64,000 bases of DNA. It comes from Propionispora vibrioides. GTDB taxonomy: Bacteria; Bacillota; Negativicutes; Propionisporales; Propionisporaceae. The notes below the pieces were generated by a model. That model had not been told where the DNA came from. It was given only the letters and a program-made list of their open reading frames with translations, and searched no databases. The stretch's first letter is position 1. Each line of letters begins with the position of its first letter. This document shows positions 16,919 through 27,510 of the stretch, in pieces. Where the stretch lies: NCBI RefSeq assembly GCF_900110485.1, contig NZ_FODY01000010.1:62594-126593 (forward strand). Direction: 5' to 3'. Both the position numbers and the translations under genes were made by a program.

Positions 16919-19900
16919 ATGAAAATTACTGATATAAGCTTAAAGCGTCCGGTGTTCGCGACAGTAACCATCTTAGCCCTTGTCGTTTTAGGCTTATTCA
17001 GCTACATCTCGTTAAATGTAGATGAATATCCTGATGTGGAGATTCCTGTCGTAGCGGTTACCGTCAGCTATCCGGGCGCTTCACCGGAACAAGTCAAATC
17101 AAAAGTTACCCAGAAGGTGGAGGAGACGGTCAGTGTCGTACCGGGTGTTGACCATATTACTTCGACCGTGAAGGAAGGGAGTTCGACGACGGTCATCCAG
17201 TTTACTATGGAGACTTCGGCAGCTACCGCAGCGCAGGATGTCCGCGACAAAGTGGGACGTTTGCAGGGCGTGCTGCCCGATGATGCTGAAGCGCCGGTAG
17301 TTACCCGTTTTGACCCTTCGGAAACCCCGGTCGCATCTATTGCGCTGACCGGTAAAGCCAGCCAGCGTGAGTTGACCATTCTAGCCCAGGATACGGTGGC
17401 AGAACGACTGGAAGCCGTCAATGGCGTGGCTGCCGTCAATGTGCAGGGCGGTCTGGACCGGGAGATTCAAATTAATCTGGATAGCGACAAGCTGGCGGCC
17501 TATGGGCTGACTATCCCGGAAGTGACAAGCAGCTTGCGCAATGAGAATATGGAAACTCCCGGCGGGAAAGTTACCGACGGGACCAGGGAAACCAGCCTGC
17601 GGACCATGGGCAGCCTAACCTCGCCGCAGGCCATACTGGACCTGCCAGTGGTACGGCGGGACGGTGTGCAACTATTTGTTAAAAATATTGCTTCCGTGGC
17701 GGATACCACTAAGAGTGTGACCTCTATTACCAAGCTGAACGGCAGCCCGGCCGTCGGCCTGGATATCATGAAGCAGTCGGGCAGCAATACTGTGGAAGTG
17801 GTAACTAACGTCAAAAAAGAACTGGAAACAATCAAAAAGGATTTGCCGCCCGGTGTGGAAATCTCCCTGGTGCGGGACAACTCCAAAAATATCAACGATT
17901 CCATTCACGACGTGCTGTTTAACCTGATCTTCGGCGGGGTATTGGCGGTCGGGATCGTATTCCTGTTTTTGGGCAACTGGCGGAGCACCATGATTGCCGC
18001 TATTGCCATACCAACTTCAATTATTACTTCGTTCCTGGCCATGAAGGCGCTGAATTTCACGCTTAACACCATGTCGTTGTTGGCGCTGTCGCTGGCAGTC
18101 GGCCTTCTCATTGACGATGCCATTGTTGTTATTGAGAATATCGTGCGCCATTTAGAGATGGGTAAGGATAAGTTTAAAGCTGCTTCCGAAGGTACGGCCG
18201 AAATCGGTCTGGCGGTTACGGCAACTACGCTGACTTTGGTGGCCGTATTCCTGCCGGTCGGGATGATGACAGGCATTGTCGGTCAGTTCTTTAAGCAGTT
18301 CGGTATTACCGTTGCTGTCAGCGTGCTGGTATCACTGTTTGTTGCCTTTACGCTGACGCCGATGCTGTCGGCAAAATATTTGAACAATAGCCACGAGAAA
18401 GCGCCTACTGGTCGGCTGGGACGGCTCTGGGAACACTGGAACGGCAAGTTTGACCGGGCCACTGAGCGCTACGGCACCTTTCTTTCCTATGCATTGGAAC
18501 ACAGGGGAAAAGTAATGCTGATTGCCGCGACCCTGTTTATCGGCAGTCTTGCTTTAACTCCCTTTTTGGGCTCGAGCTTTATTCCCGATTCCGATAGCGG
18601 CGAGCTTACGATAAGCGCCGATGTCGACCCGGGAATGACGCCGGAAGCTGTCGGAGTTATTGCCGATCAAATGGCCGATACCATCCGGTCTTTGCCGGAG
18701 GTCACAATGACCTATGCTAATTCCGATAACAGCAGTATCAATATTTTGACCAAGCTTACTGATAAAGGGCAGCGTAAACGCAGCGACAATGATATTATTG
18801 TCGACCTGCGGCAAAAGCTGGACGGCATGACCGGAGTACAGGTCAGTGTTTCCAAGAAATCCGGCATGTCCAGCGGCAAGCCGGTATCACTGGTCATTCA
18901 GGGACCTTCACTGGATAAGTTGTCCGAGCTGGCAGAACAGGTTGAACAGATTGTAGCGTCCACTCCGGGTGCCGTTGATGTTACTTCCAGCTATGAAGCC
19001 GGCAAGCCGGACGTACAAATTGTAGTTAACCGTGATCAGGCTTCCGATTTGGGCGTATCCACGTCCAATATCGCCAGCACGCTGCAGACTATGTTTAATG
19101 GCACAGTGGTGTCTCAGTTTAAAGAGGACGATGACGCCTATGATATCCGTCTGATTCTGGCACCGGGTGACCGGAAAAGCCTGTCCGATGTAAACAACAT
19201 TTATCTGGCCGGTTCCAACCGGGACAAGGACGGACAGACAGTGATGGTACCGCTGTCTCAGGTGACGCAAACTGTCTATGCCACAAGTCCTACCCAGATA
19301 AAGCGGTATGACCGGCAGGATCAGGTTACCATTTCCGCTAACCTCAAAGGGGTAACGTTAGGCGAGTTCAATACGGCACTGAACAAGCAGTTAAGTAATG
19401 TTGCCTTGCCGGAGGGCTATCAGTTTGTGGCCACCGGGCAGTCGCAACAGATGAAGGATGCCTTTACCGGCATTGTGATGGCGCTGGCCCTGGCCGTGCT
19501 GTTTATCTTCTTTGTTCTGGCCGCTCAGTTTGAAAGCTATATCGATCCCTTTGCCATCATGCTGGCGCTGCCATTAGCCATTATTGGCGCCATCCTTGGC
19601 TTACTGGCCGCCGGCAGTACAATCAGCATGATGTCGCTAATCGGGGTGATCATGTTGATGGGTCTGGTGACAAAGAACGCCATTCTGCTGATCGACTTTG
19701 CCAAGCAGTCGATGGAAAAAGGGGTGGCGCGTAATCAGGCGCTGGTTGATGCGGCGATCGTCCGGATGCGCCCGATTATGATGACCACCATGGCCATGAT
19801 TTTCGGCATGGTGCCACTGGCCTTAGGTATCGGACCAGGCGCCGAAACCAGGGCGCCCATGGCGCATGCCATTATCGGCGGTCTGGTTACCTCCACGATT

Positions 19901-20035
19901 TTGACACTGGTGGTGGTGCCTGTGGTGTATACTCTGTTGGACGATGTCAAACGAGGCCGGGTAGCGATAAAGTTTATGTTGCCTTCCCTGGGTTTTCTAA
20001 AACACAGAAAACGCGACGCTGAAAACATGCAATAG
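16919..20035 (+). CDS. RND multidrug efflux transporter (AcrB/MexB-like, HAE1 type)
   Basis: 1038 aa, full AcrB length with twelve membrane helices (first at ~13-30, group at ~335-540, group at ~860-1015) and two large periplasmic loops. Typical features: ISLKRPVFATVTILALVVLG at the N-terminus, YPDVEIPVVAVTVSYPGASPEQV, the proton-relay helix 4 SLLALSLAVGLLIDDAIVVIEN with paired Asp, and LIGVIMLMGLVTKNAILLIDFA in the second half. Starts 20 nt after the adaptor gene. It exports drugs, bile-like compounds or solvents using proton motive force; the substrate is unknown. Confidence 0.92.
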   Translation: MKITDISLKRPVFATVTILALVVLGLFSYISLNVDEYPDVEIPVVAVTVSYPGASPEQVKSKVTQKVEETVSVVPGVDHITSTVKEGSSTTVIQFTMETSAATAAQDVRDKVGRLQGVLPDDAEAPVVTRFDPSETPVASIALTGKASQRELTILAQDTVAERLEAVNGVAAVNVQGGLDREIQINLDSDKLAAYGLTIPEVTSSLRNENMETPGGKVTDGTRETSLRTMGSLTSPQAILDLPVVRRDGVQLFVKNIASVADTTKSVTSITKLNGSPAVGLDIMKQSGSNTVEVVTNVKKELETIKKDLPPGVEISLVRDNSKNINDSIHDVLFNLIFGGVLAVGIVFLFLGNWRSTMIAAIAIPTSIITSFLAMKALNFTLNTMSLLALSLAVGLLIDDAIVVIENIVRHLEMGKDKFKAASEGTAEIGLAVTATTLTLVAVFLPVGMMTGIVGQFFKQFGITVAVSVLVSLFVAFTLTPMLSAKYLNNSHEKAPTGRLGRLWEHWNGKFDRATERYGTFLSYALEHRGKVMLIAATLFIGSLALTPFLGSSFIPDSDSGELTISADVDPGMTPEAVGVIADQMADTIRSLPEVTMTYANSDNSSINILTKLTDKGQRKRSDNDIIVDLRQKLDGMTGVQVSVSKKSGMSSGKPVSLVIQGPSLDKLSELAEQVEQIVASTPGAVDVTSSYEAGKPDVQIVVNRDQASDLGVSTSNIASTLQTMFNGTVVSQFKEDDDAYDIRLILAPGDRKSLSDVNNIYLAGSNRDKDGQTVMVPLSQVTQTVYATSPTQIKRYDRQDQVTISANLKGVTLGEFNTALNKQLSNVALPEGYQFVATGQSQQMKDAFTGIVMALALAVLFIFFVLAAQFESYIDPFAIMLALPLAIIGAILGLLAAGSTISMMSLIGVIMLMGLVTKNAILLIDFAKQSMEKGVARNQALVDAAIVRMRPIMMTTMAMIFGMVPLALGIGPGAETRAPMAHAIIGGLVTSTILTLVVVPVVYTLLDDVKRGRVAIKFMLPSLGFLKHRKRDAENMQ

Positions 20036-20047
20036 GAAACGCAGTGG

Positions 20048-20096
20048 AAAAATCCCGTCTGCAAGCGGTATAGCCGTCTTGCCGACGGGATTTTTA
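20048..20096 (+). terminator. Intrinsic terminator of the RND operon
   Basis: AAAAATCCCGTC pairs with GACGGGATTTTT, extended by GCAAG/CTTGC across a short loop, with T-rich tail. Confidence 0.8.
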
Positions 20097-20146
20097 TTTT
20101 ATACAAAGTTGGCATGTGTTTTTTGCCGGGCCAGTAGAATATAGGG

Positions 20147-20261
20147 AGCCGCTGATTTAATGAGACTGCCGGCATGACGAGAGATTTTTAGCGTCTGGCC
20201 AGGAAGTAAAACCGGGGGAAAAAGATCCGCCAGGCCGCGCAGTGTGAATTAATCAGAGTTT
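20147..20261 (+). repeat. Family-1 inverted-repeat element, copy C
   Basis: 115 bp from AGCCGCTGATTTAATGAG to GTGAATTAATCAGAGTTT. Shares GACGAGAGATTTTTA, CTGGCCAGGAAGTAAAACC, GGAAAAAGATCCGCCAGG and CGCGCAGTGTGAATTAATCA with copy A; it appears as copy A with the middle removed. Confidence 0.8.
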
Positions 20262-20305
20262 TATAACGTAGCAGCTGTAAAGATGCAAAACAGGAGGAGC
20301 CGGAA

Positions 20306-21010
20306 ATGATCATTCACTGCATGCGGGTTCGCTGGCTGTCTTTATTTTTGTGTGCCGGCATTGCCTTGCTGGTTTTGGCGGAGTTTGTTCCGTCCCGCGT
20401 TGTCCCCGTCAGACAGGTGGACACGATAAGCAAAGTTGTTGCGCTTACCTTTGACGATGGGCCCGACCCAGCCACCACGCAGGCGTTGCTGGAGGTATTA
20501 GCGAAAAAACAGGTAAAAGCCACTTTTTTTTTGTTGGGTTCCCAGGTGGAGACCTATCCTGAACTGGCCGCCAACATAACCAGCCAAGGCCATGAAATTG
20601 GCAGCCATAATTACAGTCATGCCTTTTTGAACCGGGTGAGCCTGGCGGAATACCTGGAGCAGGTAGGACGGGCGGAAACGGCCATCAGCAAGGTGACGCC
20701 AAAACCTGTTTTGTTTCGTCCTCCCGGTGGCGGCTATAACGACAAACTGCTAGAGGAACTCCAAAAGCGGGGATATACTACCGTTCTGTGGTCGATAGAT
20801 CCCCGGGACTGGGAAGGTAAAACGGCAGAAGCCACCACCGGACTTGTGGTAAAACAGACGAAACCGGGCAGTATTATCCTGCTGCACGAAGGAAGTTGCG
20901 CGCGGGCAACACCGGAAGCCGTCGGCCGCATTATTGAGCAACTGGCTGGTCAGGGTTATTCCTTCGTCACCGTAAGCGAACTGCTCAGCCTGAAAAAACA
21001 GACTGAATAA
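20306..21010 (+). CDS. Polysaccharide deacetylase (NodB domain, CE4)
   Basis: 234 aa. Signal/anchor segment at residues ~10-27, then a NodB homology domain: catalytic Asp-Asp in LTFDDGPDP, metal His pair in HEIGSHNYSHAFL, RPPGGGYN, IDPRDW, and the C-terminal ILLHEG. It removes N-acetyl groups from a wall or surface polysaccharide such as peptidoglycan; sporulating Firmicutes carry several such enzymes (PdaA/PdaB), so a spore cortex role is possible. AGGAGGAG precedes the ATG. It ends inside a bidirectional terminator shared with the next gene. Confidence 0.87.
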   Translation: MIIHCMRVRWLSLFLCAGIALLVLAEFVPSRVVPVRQVDTISKVVALTFDDGPDPATTQALLEVLAKKQVKATFFLLGSQVETYPELAANITSQGHEIGSHNYSHAFLNRVSLAEYLEQVGRAETAISKVTPKPVLFRPPGGGYNDKLLEELQKRGYTTVLWSIDPRDWEGKTAEATTGLVVKQTKPGSIILLHEGSCARATPEAVGRIIEQLAGQGYSFVTVSELLSLKKQTE

Positions 21011-21060
21011 TGGGCAGCAAAAGGGACGGCAAATTGCCGTCCCTTTTGCTGCCCATTATT
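21006..21060. terminator. Perfect 27-bp bidirectional terminator overlapping two stop codons
   Basis: Arms 21006-21032 and 21034-21060 are exact complements with one loop base. The deacetylase stop (21008-21010) and the DUF1540 stop (21056-21058) both lie in the arms. Confidence 0.85.
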
Positions 21061-21211
21061 TTGCCTTGAACGTATGACAGTTGGTTTCTGCCACATAGCT
21101 GGCTTTTTCCGCGCCGCCGTCCACATTTACTTCAATAGCCGAAGCGGTACATTCTTGGCCTTGTCCCCAGTAATGACAGTTTTTTACATTGCATTTTACA
21201 TCACGTGCCAT
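21056..21211 (-). CDS. DUF1540 small Cys-rich protein
   Basis: 51 aa, too short for many gene callers: starts MARDVKCNVKNCHYWGQGQE and ends with CHTFKAK. Four Cys at spaced positions (7, 12, 21, 45) with the pattern C-x4-C-HYW...C...C match the DUF1540 family of Firmicutes, presumably a small metal-binding (zinc) protein, often doubled in spore formers. GGGAGGTGA lies 6 nt before the ATG at 21211. Function unknown. Confidence 0.82.
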   Translation of the reverse strand: MARDVKCNVKNCHYWGQGQECTASAIEVNVDGGAEKASYVAETNCHTFKAK

Positions 21212-21324
21212 TTACGATCACCTCCCGAGCATTATTATTACCCGATTTGTAGCGAATATAAGATGTTTTGGCGGAGCAATTTTTAGCAAGGCAGGCCGGA
21301 ATCAGCAAGCGGAAAAATTTAAAA

Positions 21325-21335
21325 TTTTAGTAAAA
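21325..21335. promoter_or_regulatory. Candidate GalR operator 1
   Basis: TTTTAGTAAAA, an odd-centred perfect palindrome. A second copy with the centre inverted lies 32 bp away. LacI/GalR-type regulators bind sites of this kind and galR ends the operon. Confidence 0.5.
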
Positions 21336-21356
21336 AAGATAGTCAAAATGAAAATA

Positions 21357-21367
21357 TTTTACTAAAA
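21357..21367. promoter_or_regulatory. Candidate GalR operator 2
   Basis: TTTTACTAAAA, same palindrome as at 21325; three helical turns apart, just upstream of the promoter. Confidence 0.5.
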
Positions 21368-21381
21368 TAGTTAACGGGATA

Positions 21382-21410
21382 TTGACTTTTCCGGTCAGGA
21401 TTATTACTCT
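21382..21410 (+). promoter_or_regulatory. Probable sigma-A promoter of the gal operon
   Basis: TTGACT (21382-21387), 17-bp spacer, TACTCT (21405-21410). The -10 is imperfect. Leader to galK is about 220 nt. Confidence 0.45.
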
Positions 21411-21490
21411 TAAAGTATAAGGAATCTGCGACTTATCATCAGTGGGGAGCTATTGAAAAAATAGGTAAAATAGTGGCGATCACTTGCTTA

Positions 21491-21574
21491 GCGGTCCACC
21501 AACTTTTGAAATTACAATTACTTCACAGGTCCTTTTACGCAAACTAATTGGTACTTTCAAAGTTGGCGGACCGC
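21491..21574 (+). repeat. Long inverted repeat in the galK leader
   Basis: GCGGTCCACCAACTTTTGAA (from 21491) and TTTCAAAGTTGGCGGACCGC (21555-21574) are complementary over about 20 bp with one mismatch and one bulge around a 43-nt loop. A second hairpin, AGCCGGC/GCCGGCT (21576-21595), follows at once. Neither has a T run, so they are not ordinary terminators, and the Shine-Dalgarno (21626-21632) stays free. Confidence 0.7.
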
Positions 21575-21639
21575 CAGCCGGCTTGTTTGCCGGCTGCGGC
21601 GGATCATATAGATTGCAGAAGGAAGAAGGAGGAAAAAGG

Positions 21640-22824
21640 ATGCAAAAGCTGGCAGAATGTAAACACGTGTTTCAGGAAAAGTTTCCCGGCGGTGGGGAAC
21701 GGGTATTTTTTGCACCGGGACGGATTAACCTCATTGGGGAGCATACCGATTACAACGGTGGGCATGTATTTCCCTGTGCGCTGACGTTTGGCACCTACGC
21801 GCTGGCCCGTAAACGGAATGATGAGCTGGTGCGGATGTATTCAATGAATTTTCCTGATAAGGGAATTATCGAATTTAACCTGAACGACTTGTCTTACCAA
21901 CCAGCCCATAACTGGGGAAACTATCCGAAGGGGATGCTCCGCTTTTGCCGGGAGGAAGGTTATGACATTACCACCGGCATGGATATTGTCTTCTACGGGG
22001 AAATTCCTAATGGAGCCGGCCTTTCTTCTTCCGCTTCCATTGAAATGCTTACCGGTGTTGTGCTGGAGGGCTTATTCCAGCTTGCTATTGACCGGATTGC
22101 CATGGTGAAGCTGGGCAAGAAGGTGGAAAATGAGTTTATTGGTGTGAACAGCGGGATTATGGATCAGTTTGCCATTGGCATGGGCAAAGCCGGCTGCGGT
22201 ATTCTGCTAGACTGCGACACCTTGCACTATTCCTACGCGCCGCTTAACCTGACCGAGCATGTGATCATGATTATGAATACCAACAAGCGGCGGGAACTGG
22301 CCGATTCCAAGTATAATGAGCGCCGCAGCGAGTGCGAGGCCGCCCTGGCCAGGTTGCAGACGGTGATGCCGGTAAATTCGCTGGGCGAGTTGTCGGCGGA
22401 CGAATTTGAAAAACATAAGCAGCTCATTGGCAATGACATCTGGATCAGACGGGCTAAGCACGCCGTATATGAAAACGCCCGTACCGTCCGGGCGCTGGAA
22501 GAACTGCAAAAGGGCAATCTGACGGAGTTTGGCCGGTTGGTCAATCAGTCGCACATATCGCTGCGCGATGATTACGAGGTAACCGGCAGGGAACTGGACA
22601 CGCTGGTTGAGGCAGCCTGGCGGCAGCCGGGTGTGTTGGGCGCCCGGATGACCGGCGCCGGGTTTGGCGGCTGCGCCATTGCTCTGGTGGAAAAGGACCG
22701 GAGCGAAGCGTTTGTCAGCGCCGTAAGCAAGGAATACAGTGAACGTATCGGCTATGAAGCCACTTTTTATATGGCCAATATTGGCGACGGGGCAAGGGAA
22801 ATTACGGAGGAGGTTAAACAATGA
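21640..22824 (+). CDS. galK: Galactokinase
   Basis: 394 aa GHMP kinase. GalK signature [15 protein letters not shown] near residue 30, ATP-binding [16 protein letters not shown] near 125, catalytic Asp in [13 protein letters not shown], and C-terminal [14 protein letters not shown]. It phosphorylates galactose to galactose-1-phosphate, first step of the Leloir pathway. ATG at 21640 is chosen because AAGGAGG (21626-21632) is 7 nt upstream; the open frame extends 52 codons further up but through the leader hairpins. galE overlaps its end by 4 nt. Confidence 0.95.
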   Translation: MQKLAECKHVFQEKFPGGGERVFFAPGRINLIGEHTDYNGGHVFPCALTFGTYALARKRNDELVRMYSMNFPDKGIIEFNLNDLSYQPAHNWGNYPKGMLRFCREEGYDITTGMDIVFYGEIPNGAGLSSSASIEMLTGVVLEGLFQLAIDRIAMVKLGKKVENEFIGVNSGIMDQFAIGMGKAGCGILLDCDTLHYSYAPLNLTEHVIMIMNTNKRRELADSKYNERRSECEAALARLQTVMPVNSLGELSADEFEKHKQLIGNDIWIRRAKHAVYENARTVRALEELQKGNLTEFGRLVNQSHISLRDDYEVTGRELDTLVEAAWRQPGVLGARMTGAGFGGCAIALVEKDRSEAFVSAVSKEYSERIGYEATFYMANIGDGAREITEEVKQ

Positions 22825-23810
22825 ACGTATTAGTGCTGGGAGGGGCCGGTTATATCGGCTCCCATGCCGTTTACCAGCTCATTGAGTTGGGTCATACCGT
22901 AGTGGTGGTGGATAACCTGCAGACCGGTCATCGAGGAGCCATCCATCGAGAGGCGATTTTTCATCAGGGCGATATACGGAACAGGCATTTCTTGCGCGAG
23001 GTATTTGCCAGAGAAAAGATTGATGCGGTGCTGCATTTTGCCGCCAATTCGATTGTCGGTGAATCGATGAGTAAGCCGCTGGCCTATTTTGACAATAACG
23101 TTTATGGCACACAGGTGCTGCTGGAAGTGATGAACGAATACCAGGTGAAGCATATCGTGTTTTCCTCCACTGCCGCCACCTACGGAGAACCGCAGGCTGT
23201 CCCCATCACCGAAGATATGCCGCCATTGCCGACCAATGCCTACGGTGAAACCAAACTGGCCATGGAAAAAATGATGAAATGGTGTGATGTCGCTTATGGC
23301 ATCAAGTTCGTGTCGCTTCGCTATTTCAATGTGGCCGGGGCACGGCAGGACGCTAAAATCGGCGAGGACCACGCCACAGAAACCCATCTGATTCCGCTGG
23401 TTCTGCAGGTAGCATTAGGCAAGCGTGACTATATCACGATTTTTGGTGACGATTATGATACGGCCGATGGGACTTGCGTCCGTGATTATATTCATGTGGA
23501 GGATCTGATTGAGGCCCATGTGCTAGCCATGAATTACCTGAAAAATCAGGGGGAGAGCACGATTGTCAATTTAGGCAGCAGCCAGGGATTTTCGGTTAAA
23601 GAGATTATTGATACCGCCCGGCAGGTAACCGGCCATGCCATTCCGGCGAAGATTGGCAGCCGCCGGGCCGGCGACCCCAGCAAATTAATCGCCTCTTCGT
23701 CCAAGGCAAAACAACTGCTTGGCTGGAAGCCACAGCGCACCGAGATTGACCGGATTGTCGCCGACGCCTGGAACTGGCATAAGCAGCATCCGGACGGATT
23801 TAATGAATAA
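22821..23810 (+). CDS. galE: UDP-glucose 4-epimerase
   Basis: 329 aa, extended short-chain dehydrogenase fold. NAD motif [14 protein letters not shown] at the N-terminus, [12 protein letters not shown], catalytic [10 protein letters not shown] (Tyr-x3-Lys near residue 147), and RYFNVAGA. Interconverts UDP-galactose and UDP-glucose. ATGA overlap with galK indicates translational coupling; GGAGG precedes the start. Confidence 0.95.
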   Translation: MNVLVLGGAGYIGSHAVYQLIELGHTVVVVDNLQTGHRGAIHREAIFHQGDIRNRHFLREVFAREKIDAVLHFAANSIVGESMSKPLAYFDNNVYGTQVLLEVMNEYQVKHIVFSSTAATYGEPQAVPITEDMPPLPTNAYGETKLAMEKMMKWCDVAYGIKFVSLRYFNVAGARQDAKIGEDHATETHLIPLVLQVALGKRDYITIFGDDYDTADGTCVRDYIHVEDLIEAHVLAMNYLKNQGESTIVNLGSSQGFSVKEIIDTARQVTGHAIPAKIGSRRAGDPSKLIASSSKAKQLLGWKPQRTEIDRIVADAWNWHKQHPDGFNE

Positions 23811-23833
23811 GCACGTAGTGCGGAGGTGATACC

Positions 23834-25333
23834 ATGAATATCTATCAGGCTGTAACCGAGCTGGTTGCCCGTGCGGTGGCCGTGCAGCTCATCACCCAGG
23901 AGGATTCCGTCTATGCCCGCAACCGGATTCTTCACCTATTAAAAATTGATGATTTTCAGGAACCGGAGGAAAGCGGCAGTGAAGGCGGCATTCCGGAACT
24001 GCTGGATTTTCTTGTCGCTCATGCCTGCGAGCATAAATTAATCGAGGATGTTTTTGACCAGCGGGATATTTTGTCCAGTCAGCTTATGGATTGTTTTATT
24101 CCCCTGCCGTCCGTCATTAACGAGCGGTTTTATGCCAAGTTTTCCCGCAGTCCCCGGGAGGCCACCGATTACTTTTATGCGCTCAGCCAACACAGCAATT
24201 ACATCCAAACCAGGCAGATCGACCGGAATATCAACTACAAAGCGGCGACCGAGTATGGAGAACTGGATATTACCATCAATTTGTCCAAGCCGGAGAAGAA
24301 CCCCAAGGATATTGCCAGGGAAAAACTGATGAAGAGTTCGAACTATCCACGTTGTCTGTTATGTGTGGAGAATGAGGGCTACGCCGGACGGGCCGGTCAC
24401 CCGGCCAGGGCCAATCACCGTCTGATTAGGCTGCGGCTCGGCGGTGAGCCCTGGTATTTCCAGTATTCTCCCTATGTATATTACAATGAACATTGTATCG
24501 TCCTGGCCGGCGAACACCGGGATATGAAAATTGACCGGCAGACCATTGAGCGGTTGTTATTGTTTGTTGATTTCATGCCTCACTATTTTGTCGGCTCCAA
24601 CGCCGATCTGCCGATCGTGGGAGGCTCCATTCTGTCCCATGACCATTATCAGGGCGGCCGTTATGAATTTGCCATGGCTAAGGCGACGGATGAATACCGG
24701 TTTTCGCTGCGGGACTTTCCCTTGTTGGAAAGTGCCATTGTAAAATGGCCCATGTCAGTCATCCGCCTGCGCGGCGAGCACATGGCGGATATGGTCGGTG
24801 CTGCCGATCATATCCTGGCTAAGTGGCGCGCTTACAGTGATATGGCTGCCCATATTCAGGCCTATACCCAGGGTACACCGCACAATACTATCACCCCGAT
24901 TGCCAGAAAAAGAGGGAAAATGTGGGAGCTGGACCTGGTGCTGCGGAATAACCGGACGACCGAGGAGCATCCTATGGGAATTTTCCATCCCCATGAGGAT
25001 GTGCAGCATATAAAGAAAGAAAACATCGGCTTAATTGAAGTTATGGGGTTGGCCGTACTGCCGGCCCGGCTGGAGTCGGAACTGAAAGAAGTGGAAAATT
25101 TCCTGCTGGGGCGGGAACAGCGACTGGCGGAGTACCATCTTGCCTGGGCCGAAGAGCTGGCGCGACGGTATGAGGGGACGGTGACTCCGGACAATGCCGA
25201 AGCTATCGTTCGCCGGGAAGTGGCGGCCAAATTCTTGCGTGTTTTGGAGGATGCCGGTGTATTCAAACGGAATGAGGCAGGAGTAGCGGCGTTTAAGCGA
25301 TTTATTGCCACCTTGGGAACGGAGGAAAGCTAA
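23834..25333 (+). CDS. galT: Galactose-1-phosphate uridylyltransferase, type 2
   Basis: 499 aa, the longer Firmicute GalT family (COG4468 type) rather than the 350-aa HPH type. Recognisable blocks: CLLCVENEGYAGRAGHPARANHRLI in pieces around residue 175, SPYVYYNEHCIVL, and GGSILSHDHYQGGRYEFAMA near 280, which holds the active-site His region. Transfers UMP from UDP-glucose to galactose-1-phosphate. GGAGGTGAT precedes the ATG. Confidence 0.93.
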   Translation: MNIYQAVTELVARAVAVQLITQEDSVYARNRILHLLKIDDFQEPEESGSEGGIPELLDFLVAHACEHKLIEDVFDQRDILSSQLMDCFIPLPSVINERFYAKFSRSPREATDYFYALSQHSNYIQTRQIDRNINYKAATEYGELDITINLSKPEKNPKDIAREKLMKSSNYPRCLLCVENEGYAGRAGHPARANHRLIRLRLGGEPWYFQYSPYVYYNEHCIVLAGEHRDMKIDRQTIERLLLFVDFMPHYFVGSNADLPIVGGSILSHDHYQGGRYEFAMAKATDEYRFSLRDFPLLESAIVKWPMSVIRLRGEHMADMVGAADHILAKWRAYSDMAAHIQAYTQGTPHNTITPIARKRGKMWELDLVLRNNRTTEEHPMGIFHPHEDVQHIKKENIGLIEVMGLAVLPARLESELKEVENFLLGREQRLAEYHLAWAEELARRYEGTVTPDNAEAIVRREVAAKFLRVLEDAGVFKRNEAGVAAFKRFIATLGTEES

Positions 25334-25335
25334 TT

Positions 25336-26385
25336 ATGCCGATAGAGAAAGAGAACTACGGTTTAGCGGACGGCCAAACGGTATATCTTTACCTCCTGAG
25401 CAATCGAAACGGAATGAAAATGACCTGCCTGAACTATGGCTGTGCCATTACCAGTCTCTTCACACCAGACCGGCGGGGGAACTATGAAAATGTTATTCTC
25501 GGTTTTGCCGATTTGGCCGGATATCAGGAGAATGTTCCCTGCGCTGGTGTCGTGGTCGGCCGGGTGGCCGGACGGATCAGGGAAGCTGCTTTTGAATTGG
25601 CAGGAACGACTTACCGGGTGACGGCCAATAGCGGCCGCCATCATCTGCATGGCGGTCATCCCGGCTTCAGTCATGTTGTGTGGCAAAGTGAGTCGTTCCA
25701 GCAGCAAGACCGCTGTGGCGTTCGTTTTGCCTATACCAGTCCCGATGGGGAAGCGGGGTATCCGGGGACACTTGCCGCTCAGGTGACCTATACCCTGACC
25801 GATACCGGTGAATTGATCATTGAGTACCAGGCGCAGTCCGATAAAGATACGCTGTTTGTTCCCACCAATCATATGTATTTTAATTTAAGCGGCGGCCTGA
25901 AACGGGATATTTTGCAGCATACGCTGCGGTTAAATAGCAGCCGTTTTACCGAACTGGACGCCGATTCGCTGCCGACCGGCCGGTTGCTGGAGGTAACAGG
26001 TACCGTATTTGATTTTCGTCAGGGTCGTGTATTAGCCGACGGAATTGTGGCGGACCATCCGCAAAGCAGGTTGGTGAAGAATGGCTATGACCATGCTTTT
26101 GCTTTAGACGGTGGGGTTGCGGCGCAAATGGAACTCTATGATGCCGCCAGCGGGCGAATCCTGCAGGTGCACACCGACGCCCCCTGTGTGGTGGTGTATA
26201 CCGGCAATCAACTGTCTGATACGCTTGTCTTTACGGAAGGCCATTCACGGCGTTACCTGGGAGTTTGTCTGGAAACACAGGGATTTCCCGACGCCATTCA
26301 TCACCCGCAGTTTCCTTCGGTTGTGCTGCCGGCCGGGCAGCTATTCCGGTCGACGACTACCTATGCCTTCCGCATTAGCCAGTAG
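25336..26385 (+). CDS. galM: Aldose 1-epimerase (galactose mutarotase)
   Basis: 349 aa. GRVAGRI and SGRHHLHGG near residues 75-105 with the paired His, VPTNHMYFNLSG with catalytic His near 177, YDHAFAL near 255, and the catalytic Glu region TGNQLSDT...TEGHSRR. Interconverts alpha and beta galactose ahead of galK. Two nt separate it from the galT stop codon. Confidence 0.92.
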   Translation: MPIEKENYGLADGQTVYLYLLSNRNGMKMTCLNYGCAITSLFTPDRRGNYENVILGFADLAGYQENVPCAGVVVGRVAGRIREAAFELAGTTYRVTANSGRHHLHGGHPGFSHVVWQSESFQQQDRCGVRFAYTSPDGEAGYPGTLAAQVTYTLTDTGELIIEYQAQSDKDTLFVPTNHMYFNLSGGLKRDILQHTLRLNSSRFTELDADSLPTGRLLEVTGTVFDFRQGRVLADGIVADHPQSRLVKNGYDHAFALDGGVAAQMELYDAASGRILQVHTDAPCVVVYTGNQLSDTLVFTEGHSRRYLGVCLETQGFPDAIHHPQFPSVVLPAGQLFRSTTTYAFRISQ

Positions 26386-26443
26386 CCGCGCCGGGCGTAT
26401 TAATTTGCCGGAAAGAGAGAAAGTCAGCCGGAGTAGCGACTGA

Positions 26444-27449
<1,006 letters not shown>

Positions 27450-27451
<2 letters not shown>

Positions 27452-27510
27452 TAAACAAATAAAACTGGCTTGCGACATTCGTAATCGCAAGCCAGTTTTA
27501 TTTGTTTATC
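27450..27510. terminator. Bidirectional terminator between galR and the kinase gene
   Basis: Perfect 26-bp arms (27450-27475, 27485-27510) with a 9-nt loop and A/T-rich outer parts giving T runs in both directions. Stop codons of both convergent genes touch the arms. Confidence 0.88.

Noticed and set aside
15805-20035. Complete tripartite pump with TolC
   Set aside because: No outer-membrane channel gene lies in or next to the operon.
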